Source: an uncultured Clostridia bacterium (GTDB lineage: Bacteria; Bacillota; Clostridia; Christensenellales; UBA1242). Taken from it: DNA of 58,450 nucleotides. The stretch is taken from NCBI GenBank assembly GCA_937874195.1, contig CALNBM010000038.1, forward strand, positions 1 through 58,450, written 5' to 3'. Both the position numbers and the translations under genes were made by a program. Below, in pieces: positions 47,201 to 54,200 of the stretch (position 1 is its first letter; every line of letters begins with the position of its first letter). The notes under the pieces were generated by a model, which was not told the DNA's origin, did no database searches, and saw only the letters and a program-made list of their open reading frames with translations.

Positions 47201-50200
47201 TACCTATTATAATAGAAAAAGTGAGCCTATTTCGTTAAGTCCAAATGCAATAGCAAATATTAATGAATTTGTTGAAAAAGATTATGATTTCGAAAATATT
47301 TGGACAGTTATACTTGGAAATAACGACAATGAATTAATTATAAATAACCTACCTATTTTTAGATGGGAAATAGAAAACGAGAGCGAGTGTTATTGGAAAA
47401 ATTCCGAAAACAATCTTTACTTAGATGAATCTACATTAAAAGTTACAATTTCAACGCCTGGAGAGTTAGCGGCATTTGCAAAATACATAAATGCAGGTGG
47501 GAAACTATCAGATAATGCAATAATAACATTAGATCAAGATATTAATTTAACAGGGAAAGAGTGGACGCCTATAGGAACAAGTGATAAACCGTTCACTTAT
47601 AAGTTTAATGGAAATGGATTTACTATTTCACATATTTCTTCCACGCTTAACCAAAATTCAGGATTATTTGGTGTTGTCGGTAATGCAAGTATTGAAAATT
47701 TAACTGTTAAAGACAGTATAATATTAGACGGCTCTTTTAAAAGTAATGCAGGACTAGTTGCCTTAGCAATCGGTAATATTAATTTAACAAATGTTTATTT
47801 AGTAAATAATCAAATTGCAGGTGGAAATGCGGGTGGATTTATTGGTCATAACACGGGAAATGTCACTATTCAAGAAAGTTATAATAACAATAAATTTACT
47901 TATGGCGTTAGCACAGGTGGATTTGTGGGTACCAGTGAAAGCGAAGGAAGTATAAACATTATAAATAGTTATTTGTCTAATGGTGATGTGACAGAAAGTG
48001 AGAAAAATAGAATAAATGTGCTGGGTGCTAAAAACTCAAATATAGTTGGCGTATTAGTGGGAACACTTGCAGGCAAAATGAGTATTAAAACATCATATAA
48101 TTCCACGAATCTTGATAAATTTGTAGGTGATTTTAAAGCAAGCGCAACTATACAAAGTAATTCCAATTTCTATTCAATTGCAAGTCATGATGAAAAGGTT
48201 GTTGCTATCACTACTTATGATTTGCAAGCCGATGCCCTTCCAGGCTTTGACTGGAGCGGAATTTGGAGCAGAAATACTCTTATTAATAATAATTACCCAT
48301 CATTCTTTACTAGATGGTTAAGTTCTATTGCTCTTCCAAATTATTATCAAAATAATGAAGAAATCGATAATAGAGAACACTTTATTCCATCAGAAAGTGT
48401 AACACAAGATGAAAGAGATTTTTATATTAAAATAAACAGCGGAGTTGAAAACATACAAGCACGAACCATTTTAATCTACACTGCTTCACAACTATCTTTT
48501 ATCTCTAAAATGGTTAATATGGGGGGTTATACATTTGAAAATTGGAATATAATGCTTGTGGCAGTTGATAAGTCTGGCAATGCAAACAGCATAAATTTAG
48601 ATGAAAAAAGCTGGTATGCTATTGGATATGATGATATTAATAATCCAAGACCTTTCTCAGGAAATATTTATGGCTGGAATGATACTAATAAAGATAAAGC
48701 TTACATAACCATTGAAAATGCAACAGTAACAAACCCAAATAAGCAGGTAACAAACCCTATTGATTACCTGGGATTATTTGGTTATGTTTTAAATGCAAAT
48801 ATTGGCTATATAAATCTTATCAATGCACATGTGCGTAACATTGAAGGAAATTATGTTGGAAACCTTGTTGGCAAAGCAAAAAACAGCGATATTGATAATA
48901 TTTATGTTGGCGATGTATCAGTCAGAGTGCGAGGAAAAAGTGTTGTTGGCGGGGTTATTGGTTATGCTTTAAACACAAACTTGAGCCACATTGAAAACTA
49001 TTCTTCTGTTATAAGCCAGGGTGAATATGCAGGTGGTGTGGTAGGTTTGTTTGAATCTAGCCGGGCTACTATAACACTTAACAATCTTAAAAACTATGGC
49101 TCTGTTACAGGTTATAATCAATTTATCGGTGGAATATTAGGACAAGTTTATATTAATAACTCTTCTGCCAGTTTATTAGTAGAAAAACTAAGCAACTATG
49201 GAACTATAGATATTATTGAAAAAACATGTAGCAACACCGGAGGAATTGCAGGAATATTTATAGTTGATAATATTAAATCTGTGTTATTTGATAATTTGGT
49301 TTCAATCAAAGATATAAATGGCATAACTAATTTAGGCGGAATAACAGGCGAGTTGATAATAAAAGCATCCGAAAATGTTACCATACAAAATTTAAATAAT
49401 AAAGGCAACATTACGGGTACATCTGAGTATGTTGCAGGCATGATTGGAAGAGTGGAAATAACTACCACTTCCGGAGATATAACAGTCAATGATATAACTC
49501 AAACTGGTTCCGTTAAATCGGCTGATAACTATATAGCAGGTGTGTTTGGTGAGTTGAAAACATTATCTGTAAACACTACCATTGAAAACATTATGTTTTC
49601 CGCAAGTGTAGAAGGAAATAGTTATGTAGGCGGTGTATTTGGCAGACTAGATATTGATTGTACAGAAAAAGCATATATTTTCAACCTATTCAATAATGAT
49701 TCTGTACCACTTCCTACTCCGCAAATAAAAGGCGGAAGATTCATAGGTGGTATTGCCGGGCAAGTAGAAATAAAAAATGCTAATATAGTTGAACTTACTC
49801 GTCTTGAAAATAATTTAAATATTTTGAGCACAGTAAACTTTATTGGTGGTATTTTCGGCCAGTTAACAGTGAACGCTACCGAACAAATTAATATCGATAA
49901 TCTTGTAAATAAAGGCGGAATTAGTGGACATGCTTATACCGGTGGTATTGTAGGCAGAGCAAAAATTATAGTGCAGGATTTCGCAGATAATGAACTGATA
50001 ATAAATTCTTTACATAATAGTGGAGAAATTAGTAGTGATAATAGCTTTGTTGGCGGATTATTTGGATATATTACATCAAGTGATTCATATGAACCATCTG
50101 AACCATTTGTAATTACTGGCTTAAAGCAAATTGCCATTTACAACTCAGTTAACTCAGGTACAATTTCGGGTGGTGATTTTATTGGTGGATTAATTGGTTT

Positions 50201-51074
50201 TGCGGTTAATGTGAATATTACTGCTACAATGCCTGAAGTGGGAAAAGAATATAAAATAATAAACTTAGGTGAAATTAGCGGCGCTAATTATGTTGGTGGT
50301 TTTGTCGGAGCAGGAAATCACATTAAGATTAATGGAAAAAATAATTTAATTTTACAAAATACAGGTAAAGTTATAGCAAACAATAGATTTGCAGGTGGCA
50401 TTTTGGGGAAATTAAATTATTACGAAAATACTGATAACTTGCAGGAGTTGTTAAATCAATCGAGTATTTATTATTTTGAGAAAAATATTATTAATTATGT
50501 TGAAAATAAGGAAGAAATACTAGGCTTTAACTATGTTGGTGGCATAGTTGGTGTAAATAATGGAAGGATAGAAAATGTAATTAATAGTGGGAATATAACA
50601 GGCAAATTTAACGGAAATTACTTTGGTGGAATTGCAGGCATGAGTAGAACGGTTATTGAGTTTGCTAAAAACTCGGGAGATATTTCGGGGAAAAATATTG
50701 TTGGTGGTATTGTGGGAACAGTAATTTTGTTAACGGATAATAATAATGTTATAAGGACAAGAGTACTTAATGTTGAAAATAATGGTAATGTGTCTGCAAC
50801 TATTAATAGTATCTATGGCGGTTTGATTGGTGAACTTAATGGTGATTTTGGGTCAACTTATTTTAATGACACTACACTTTATTTTGGTGTGGACAATACA
50901 AACAATGATATGGGAGCAATAGGTAATGGTCAGCACTTTGTTGGATATGAAGCTGATGTGCTGTTTAATAGAATAAAACATTTTATTGATAACAACCTAT
51001 CAGAATTATTCCCAAGCGCAAACTGGGAATACCAGGACAACGAATTACATTTAATTAAATTTAAACTTATTTGA
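32217..51074 (+). CDS. Giant surface lipoprotein with Ig-like region and GLUG/beta-helix repeats (6285 aa)
   Basis: A single unbroken frame of 18.9 kb, about a third of the window. Residues 1-25 are a lipoprotein signal (RRVLVLIAFILGSSMVFVAC, lipid Cys25). Residues about 30-1040 are beta-rich, Ig/bacterial-surface-like sequence (for example VSTDLSN, TLNLEDVSSKGEAILTLKTNP, recalling Big-type domains). From about 1046 a module pattern repeats: an entry cap such as ELRNEADLIRM...YTLLDNISLTSNWVPIGTKEYPFTGKF. It is followed by strings of GLUG-like units (GGVVGLNNGKIQG, GGLAGVNGGIIDG near 1333-1370). Similar caps start near residues 2937, 3678, 4402, 5075 and 5418, giving about six beta-helix modules. 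No LPxTG or other C-terminal anchor; it would be held by lipid. Likely an adhesin or a cell-surface/matrix protein; the exact role is unknown. AAAGGAACGAAG precedes the ATG. Confidence 0.85.
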   Translation: MGKILRRVLVLIAFILGSSMVFVACENPYQNISLYVYISDEVVYNPDTSRDEFFLEGTTNSFTITAQVTGVKGNVNRGVKISVDQPTEILASKFETSSEQNGLTTARFTVKNGGNLKINVRTNEGGKSLSQNVFIVVPIKEIAFNTVNAIPVVRGVSTDLSNETPNSGNGYKFINFLPSNTNQRSEIKLQLVEENEQVEINGSKIKVAANSTISNFQIIASYNYHKKGGGVDVIKTQPITVDVLTPFSQPLLKDTISVFNEVAGQDIKLNKNTPSEFAVSLATNKDARYSEAIQAMLAFKEKGEAGEENINILDESYSYLGTKYSIDLYDAIKNHNTIGSDKNSDFLTVSKVGNKKFEVNHRDVAKTVPLDFYVNYSGYENFFDYQVVTVSVSVLAFTENMEVFSDSLAVEKVNELTLFNDYSATDLGSSIFVQILGNDDKILDTQTFSLSLENVQNIRAFKIVKGIEVEIVETDMLKSGTTVYFKNVENEIIVLEENAHIKLVSHAVVLNIPLYLVREKVAWGNDNISTNLFFELDNFKEIDLPLNRFLATWLDNEGEVILPEFDNLKAEDFVVEVLGGEVVKVLNESGETALYDLTKLKLTLQDKIGSATIIVKTPNGYTLTINITVLVNLTHENIYLSFDKYANVEDNFIESIDSLKTYTFNALVGDKQTVLLNYDNKNGTKFVLDDSVNIAFFNIVSSNPDSVYIQNSKELVVANYADLTKIAEITVTITGYSWTGDITSITPATASFEFKFFVKVNLPITGVYLERAALSIFTKDTLNLEDVSSKGEAILTLKTNPKDTTTFNKQNIKWLLFIDLGGAPVKEIDESNKTGYHREGNESNGARIYWELSDDKISIKFWVELLGTQASNISHDFRLSFYAMPTVTEEYKDFYGFKHEGFHSVHSRITATNAVLIEELTPDLPYNVLDFDLREMGDENIKNGYRYFEGENATKTFKYSLNPTNPENNKLEVTKSSGAGNIEFHVDEDKQEISVTVISLGVGENYRTPVFYIILSTMDSQDKDNPELYRFSVRITVRVQDGKDISYELRNEADLIRMRGDNSAYNSSYTLLDNISLTSNWVPIGTKEYPFTGKFFGYSELDGRRINYIISNVTINHNLTNEENMGIGFFGYTKNALIEGVTIKGLSINANGGLTNYNVSIGSLIGYMENTAVIDCVIEDGNGWDSSQGTTLNGENLNIIKKNENGIRYNYSSLDVNALAMIGGLAGTQIGGLIYNTTVKVRISTTLNLPEFPVKTIVYAGGLVGYLQASDINDVNAFAVFEGLEIDADIINQKFNIYYSPSLVGNFKVITLINAELSDDMSMANRLNSNSAFGGVVGLNNGKIQGVNARNIIFGKNNLGGLAGVNGGIIDGCLVSPTLHGQTNIGGAVGLNASGMIEDNGAGLSKVYGINYVNGIYRVEALFNSLLGAVYNTKVQMLDHKDSFSVLNTAIAGVNNLGGLVGLNLSQVVKNESNKTFDFMASLSFNSVYSYVSEIEITNGWDRRNDQHLYYGDIIVTTTQFGQTVGGYVGGANNLFVNTSYVKINISNNNKITDIVIGGMLGKIINSSQENKGVVLIFNSSVSGYVAYSKVENDTITYFTENQHNNVGGFLGDSENVYNNLLFNDESAIFDWTYNQAGLFGFKSEDTDKEFTTFYNLQASYTTLKFYSNIEEDVKYIQNFAGGNETENVELLKYGLTISKPKLLAANSFYIGYKTYARYGNEITQIITFNENLVRYGGNVDYFIFSETGTNVLYINNGNIASEPIATGLTVNWTRVNEDGEEDIFGEFYRSESTGASAGMTLPIKAQALGLVYTGPFDVYNTSWHYDNLNMSHLTASLYSNDINAKYYLTQNASVLEGKNIYMHEDVNGGWAIPLAETKTKDNGAINFIVDLPTNNMQILFLYSVGYQSEEEVVIEYNDNYNKVDIQKLNDTIVLSCYQVDKNLLPEIFGYYDFNGDRSHTPTQTERIYTSYLNAYLKSLNKYKLSNLLEILNDGISNQYDELNIYSNSNLINIEYGNGEVYINVLGTGKAYIYITSKYNLTVSERIEINIINKISNLSLFGDMLKINKLSESTPLNIIKSYDKILTITLDSYLENVTPGLTEYYGDIALSGNTKFGVGARFYVLNNEGSPYHASLNIPTEFSINGQKFSAYSGPQGWLIYVDCYDISTVHVKGYEKAKYNLMALPFAYDKQNLNTITLIADNTTSFETQGEKFAINIIDGTFGIGASEDAGSSPTTPANFEVVLQTDDINVGIYISIKQLERYMYLYGLNQVNAFSSASGVISSFYKDGYLVKVSDTLLFHISDSDILVEFVNNKRMAFNFDKFVVYITNLQYLDANNEVLFDASTDSIDDALNTSGMLASKRYSFQVDVEDRYLYDIAMIEEFNFDFYTVKYTTENEKIVENVILDEFKYTINPSLVEEDNVSINHFSKITLNTVDTTTGQKTIITDIDQNSMSNTLVAGYPGLLNINLYPSYARVDSLTVSSSISGGIYVGLEQMLADFTRNTEPDIYPEYIFAGSYSSIAEGTEIIDNGRGIRLINSSYNFVENNINQRGYNGKFYIKTLLPSFHNPLLVFTITVVGYLNGQAQFTKTINITPHLTPYIDFNVGGETNVAVAIGKEVELTLYTDGKVENNNMFDFFIENEKTTLASEKTKSYIFNGIRKVNENKYAFIINYDENLLGKQFSITVTAFNEIFNNIYEERATINFQLALFTVTSISVDRVEEGNLKGNFNQDYALEVKVNADYCTDKALISRNEADEIQKQLRFDTVQKHILREIDKLSASITSLGLYGKYRDFNNLTEEQITDWQISIARFGDGTVNGIRHITSTWYNNDQPLTVGTSYHGFVVSNGRAKFLVSDVKDLFGNSYREPYAVLNVRSTAIGSNERITARALIQYSGEKTNGVGLFDDNNVTSGFVFEHESDFGFDTVQLSNEENPEPIYSVTELMSMQADGHYILMEDLEVNFWTPLKTNIASLDGNGYVIRINSFIDVSSEENEIKEIGLFGVVHEDTLIKNLIVEIAPADKLIDETRSGENLATVDLEIIVHSYENYKIGIIAGVNNGTITNSMVLSNADDYRFFRDDLLISNGKLTQLELFARQEKYFSTKVNNSAYLYNLNRTSSIIKVRAINSVGSGNYRMSGFVGHNNGYITNSAVENITLQSEYYISGFVCENSGSISSSYFKGGNIVNTKQDTVGFTQDRMGTAGFVVINNANAEINYSYVLGRDTTNNERDISGLYNGSKIDKLVGYNYTLNSLTRDTHSVRMYGSVISSVKFAGGFIYRNAGLVTNSYVNSVVLGDECGGFVYINTTSGIIKNTYAIATIYKEETYSSPFSGVTTDKNNMVISLDAGVINNSYYLKMEVTDYQDIYEEQYRQWLVSGNFPENDLFLGETFDGDIHDIINQEKYIDVFSTNTMNRTSAASLTFKEFGAYTSFATFSFNEDHELNGESVATSVWFIPRENNNTANKSQTIARYFKHNSYKANIPQLVSANLRTTSLRYSNFIKHLPEDASVITVLDTLFNGMNYDEAYNIQYSLASLQGFEPNLYVLLRLLYEYPNRIGTYILNEYSLLTGDNSYVNAQGAGTIEKKLEYVFGRYSITNNIEALNAPTGNSHFSLLSNVRKAELSLEILINTINTINSTNIEDVSSFYYSFITRDNNNVDISYGGGVLNPYLVSSVEKFNVYALQINTQGQETTFNQAGALRLIKTISYNNTNEIARTYRTNFYGDFEGNGLYINDLRIIADNDDFVTENKIEHIGLFGTIGENADGKRGNVRNLNIFVQSLRAAAVKYVGVLAGEIYNSRISNINVTSNTDVTVTGLNVVGGIAGRIYGDSTTIANVSASISVHARYYNSVNNFSAINHTDYSHLFYLYDLSNVSRISYAGGIAGIMEARGVEDDIENAKINANVRGNEVYGNIRISGEVVGGLYGYLGKNSIVSHSRLIANENTRLNGSAIAGGLVGHSLGIVTKSEVENNNQTAIDNEIYNLLESDTYKNISTININIPSTGATSLYIGNPHYIGGIVGLSLGSIIQFSNNRVDVSNINAKYAGGVVGISIGTWLSNIYTTASAYSFTAYGGVIGLQTRFDNNNTNLINSGSFKYAINNTNLYQQISKVNKNLIQMESVVAATIWKTSHKVLNRSLYGIDAPRAQMGSFIGKALSYMENYAYYQTDNNGDIIAGTEWYDFKQNTLSQRMKNESIFFMQAYQENNLELIYEIGNATSNAVNLLPIDKKFVENGYHEIETGTGLVPYFMVVNAMQYVHNNVAYAYSGDISTDIYHSNDYSAQFYRYSRLQNYGSLRTLKEIFDGIYTLKETAVNNLNIRIFGRASDSEYKTITQEYEPGEVLENVSGAKNYLTGDNNPQFQEIYNNWRRDTWFGITMFDGRRELRSIYLFPSLRTKVYQEIIYVYTLEDLRSNFADFPSATYIIMADIALTTSDAEGWVPLGSAELPFSGTLKTFGNYRLYNMSTLTAGFDSFGLFAYTYGATFYNIKIDVGRVLSNSTYMGILAGSATKTYFQGITVTGDISIANNIETNAEYLGGVVGKATDCYFDQVKVENMNLIATHSSVKMGGVVGAVDANESYDMRLSRALNGMRNTYVQNMIINTNTIVTSTPASHIGGLIGKIQSDNDATFELFQSAFYGDIVPGDISNAHIGGVVGYADYINMQYVGAEGKLKASTIQFSKLGGIFGGLGRIDNAPSRHITIAFVINNFDIIISSGAENHVGGLIGVMQSGAADEIRSSYSTGTLSIQAIAGYAVGGLIGSIKDSDGGITIADVYSMSKTSLFPNKNNQVGGIVGKVSGVDASAFENAIYVYDFMPNSNDYGKPISSLALRNADANKLKEYGLVGESVWKKESNGYYPLLNNNFFGNMQREGTVQNPRVSSSIYFGTDEKAIIFNADCDLSSIVLENKTLYLTGNYHSTTGLEFKIDNTSAVFGLNITDSKINNSGIISRSLFYQQDSPITSNGFLVYSRVVSSVDFLAEIEKQAYFSYVKRDGIVTYYNRKSEPISLSPNAIANINEFVEKDYDFENIWTVILGNNDNELIINNLPIFRWEIENESECYWKNSENNLYLDESTLKVTISTPGELAAFAKYINAGGKLSDNAIITLDQDINLTGKEWTPIGTSDKPFTYKFNGNGFTISHISSTLNQNSGLFGVVGNASIENLTVKDSIILDGSFKSNAGLVALAIGNINLTNVYLVNNQIAGGNAGGFIGHNTGNVTIQESYNNNKFTYGVSTGGFVGTSESEGSINIINSYLSNGDVTESEKNRINVLGAKNSNIVGVLVGTLAGKMSIKTSYNSTNLDKFVGDFKASATIQSNSNFYSIASHDEKVVAITTYDLQADALPGFDWSGIWSRNTLINNNYPSFFTRWLSSIALPNYYQNNEEIDNREHFIPSESVTQDERDFYIKINSGVENIQARTILIYTASQLSFISKMVNMGGYTFENWNIMLVAVDKSGNANSINLDEKSWYAIGYDDINNPRPFSGNIYGWNDTNKDKAYITIENATVTNPNKQVTNPIDYLGLFGYVLNANIGYINLINAHVRNIEGNYVGNLVGKAKNSDIDNIYVGDVSVRVRGKSVVGGVIGYALNTNLSHIENYSSVISQGEYAGGVVGLFESSRATITLNNLKNYGSVTGYNQFIGGILGQVYINNSSASLLVEKLSNYGTIDIIEKTCSNTGGIAGIFIVDNIKSVLFDNLVSIKDINGITNLGGITGELIIKASENVTIQNLNNKGNITGTSEYVAGMIGRVEITTTSGDITVNDITQTGSVKSADNYIAGVFGELKTLSVNTTIENIMFSASVEGNSYVGGVFGRLDIDCTEKAYIFNLFNNDSVPLPTPQIKGGRFIGGIAGQVEIKNANIVELTRLENNLNILSTVNFIGGIFGQLTVNATEQINIDNLVNKGGISGHAYTGGIVGRAKIIVQDFADNELIINSLHNSGEISSDNSFVGGLFGYITSSDSYEPSEPFVITGLKQIAIYNSVNSGTISGGDFIGGLIGFAVNVNITATMPEVGKEYKIINLGEISGANYVGGFVGAGNHIKINGKNNLILQNTGKVIANNRFAGGILGKLNYYENTDNLQELLNQSSIYYFEKNIINYVENKEEILGFNYVGGIVGVNNGRIENVINSGNITGKFNGNYFGGIAGMSRTVIEFAKNSGDISGKNIVGGIVGTVILLTDNNNVIRTRVLNVENNGNVSATINSIYGGLIGELNGDFGSTYFNDTTLYFGVDNTNNDMGAIGNGQHFVGYEADVLFNRIKHFIDNNLSELFPSANWEYQDNELHLIKFKLI

Positions 51075-51162
51075 AAATATATTATCTTTAAAACATAACT
51101 CTTAAAACCATTATTTATACTATTTTTATAAAGATAATGAAGTTAATTAATAAAACTAGATA

Positions 51163-51191
51163 TTGCCAAATGGGAAAACTTGTGATACAAT
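51163..51191 (+). promoter_or_regulatory. Promoter for the 1416-aa protein gene
   Basis: TTGCCA (51163-51168), 17-base spacer, TACAAT (51186-51191). A perfect 10-base inverted repeat, ATTATCTTTA (51081-51090) and TAAAGATAAT (51129-51138), lies in the same gap but has a 38-base loop and no T-run. Confidence 0.6.
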
Positions 51192-51238
51192 ACAATTAAT
51201 TTTAAAAGATGTCGATTTTAAAGAAATTGGAGAATATT

Positions 51239-54200
51239 ATGACGGTGGATGAAATTATAGAAAAAGGTAATCCTATAACAAAAAATATTGAAAATATTCA
51301 GTCAACAAAACAGTCGGCTTTTTTAGCAGGTGCGGCAGGCTATTATACGGCAGGACTAAACGCACGATTAATCTCAGCAGACTTGCATGATGCAAATTTG
51401 GGATTTTTCGATCGTTTTAACAATTTCCTAGTGTTTGGTAAAATTAAAGCATTATTAGATGAATTTGCAAATAAAAACAATTTAGTAGAAAATATATTAA
51501 GATTAAAAATTTTTGAGACTCCAGAAGGTCCAGTGCAGTTTTTTAAAAGTTTAACAAATGACGCAAAAAAGCAAAAAGCGTCAACTAAGAAAGCGTATGA
51601 CTTGGCAATGGCTGAAGTTAAAAGTTTGTTTCCGGGTATAACAGAACTAATCTCTATTCAAATAAGACAAGAAGAAGCGCTAAAACCTGAAAATGTATCT
51701 AGTGAGTCTTTCACGAAGACAGATAGGAAAAAAATTAAAAAAGCCCTAGAACTAAATGCCCTTGCTCAAGAACTTGCTATTACTGCTGTAACTGGTATCC
51801 ACACACAAGGTATGCAAGAAGAAATATTAAGAAACAGAAAACTAAAACTAATTGAAGAAATCCAAAACGATTTTAATGATAAAAAACCTGAGCTTTTAAG
51901 TTCAGAATATATAAAAAATATTGCAAGTAGTAATTTTAGCCCAAGTGATGGGTATGCTTTTTATGTTGATATAGATACGAAAACTCTATGTTTAATTGAT
52001 AATAATGGACAAGTATTAACCAATTTTCCTGATGATTTAATTAGCATTAAAATTGATGGTGATAAAGCTTTCCAATCATTTGAGCAGTTTTCGCAATTTG
52101 TGGGTGGAATGATTAATCAAACTCCTGAACATCAATTTAATAAATATTCCAAACAACTTTCTAACGCAAAAAAAGAAAATGTAAAAACAGCAAAAGAAAG
52201 CATTGTTGACAGCCCTGAAAATAAAACTGTTCTTTTAAATGAAATTGCTAAAAGGAACTTTGAACTTCCAACGGGCTTTACTATTGAAGTGCAAAGTGAA
52301 TTGGAAAAAGATGGGGAAAATTTAAGCATTGAAGAAGCAAAAGCGATTTTAAAGTTGCCTGAGAGTGAGCAATTAGCAATGCTTGATAAGTTTAATTTAG
52401 AGATAAAAGAAAAGCTAATTGTTAGAGACAAAGAGGGTGAGGAAATAAGCATAGATAGTATTGAGCTTAAAGATAAAGGTGATAATGCTTTTAATAATTT
52501 TGAAAAATTCGAAATATTTTATATAAATGAAAAAGACAGTAATATAAAAACCATAGTAGATGCTTACACAGAACATACAAATGCAAAAACGGAAAACATT
52601 GAGGACCTGGATTTATTTTTAGTAAATATGCAAAAGAAACAAATTGCAGATGCTGAAAAAGAATTGGCAAATGTATCTAAAAGAATAAATGAACTTGAAA
52701 AACAAGCAAAAGAAAAGAGTTTAATCACGTACACAAAAGAATTCAATGAGTATAATGATGAAATAGAATTTAACAAACTGGCGATTGACAGTTTAAAGTA
52801 TTCTTTATATAACGAAATTCTAGAAAATTATGAAGCAGTATTAAATGATGCATCTATGCACGGTTTTATTGCAAAAATTAAAAATCGGGAAGATAATGAG
52901 AATAATGATAGAAAAAAAGCAATAATAGAAAGTCGCAAGCAAGCATATTTTGGAGACACTTCTGTTATTATGGATAATGCTGAGCAGTCTTATGAAAAAA
53001 TGCAAGAGAGAGAAAATAAACTAAAAGAAAATATTGCAAAAATAATCGAAAAAAATACAGAACAACTGCTTTATTCAACCACATGCGCTATTCCTATTCC
53101 ACAACCAGATGGAAGCTATCAAGTGTATTTAGGTGGTGGTCTTGATAGCAACAAAATGCCAAGTTTTCAAACCATGACTTTTGAAGAAGCTAAAAAATGG
53201 TATGCTTTTTCTCCTACTCATGAGGATGGGGTGCCAGGTGCTGACGCTTATCTTTCAATGGACGAAGAAAATAGAAAACAAGCCGGTAAGATTGTCGATG
53301 AGATGACAAAACAGGAGTTTGACAATGCAATATTTTTTAATGAGTTAGTGCATGTGTCTTTGCCTGATGCCTTAAAAACTTATAATAACTTTATTTCTCA
53401 AGTAAGCCAAATTGAAAAATTTAAAGAAGATATTGATAGAAATTTGGAAGAGGAAATAGCTTATGAAATTAATGCAGGGAGCATTATATTTATAGATAAT
53501 ATTTATCAAAGAAAAGATGAGCTAGGAAATATTGTTCCGATTTTTAGTGAACACGAGAGTTTGGTTATTTCAACTATTTCGCAAGAAGAACAACAGGAAA
53601 TATTATTTGCTAAATTTATACCTGTAAAAAGAGAAGCACTTTCTAATGTGAGATTTAACTCCAAAGGTGAGATGCTATTTTTAAAAGAAGGCGAATACAA
53701 ACAATGCTTTGGAAATGAGGCAGATTGGGTAGATATCAATAATAGAAGTGTTGAATTTTCAAGTAAAATAATCAATGAGTTTCGTGAAAATTATTTAAAT
53801 GAAGTTATAGAGAAAGAAGAACTGCTTGCTGAAATAGCAAGTAGGCTTGCACGAGAAGAACAAATAAATTTTGAAAAAGAAGGTCATACACAGGAAAATA
53901 CTAATAATGAAGTGTTTGATATCACACAAAAAAAAGAGACTAATAATCAAAATAAAGAAGATAATATTGACGAAAGTAATTTTAAACAACAAGCAGATTC
54001 TACCCACTCCCCTGAAATTATACAAAAAGAAACTAATAATTCCGCACGAGAAGGAGCGTCTACCAATCAAGAACAAGAAAGCACGCCAACCAATATTTCG
54101 CAAGAATCTTCTAATCAAGAACAAAATGCAGCACCTTCCAATCCAATACAACAAGGAGCATCTGCCAACCAAGAACAAGATAGGGCACTTCCTATTCAAG

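Noticed and set aside
51081..51138. Terminator for the giant gene (10-base inverted repeat)
   Set aside because: The loop is 38 bases and there is no T-run after the second arm.
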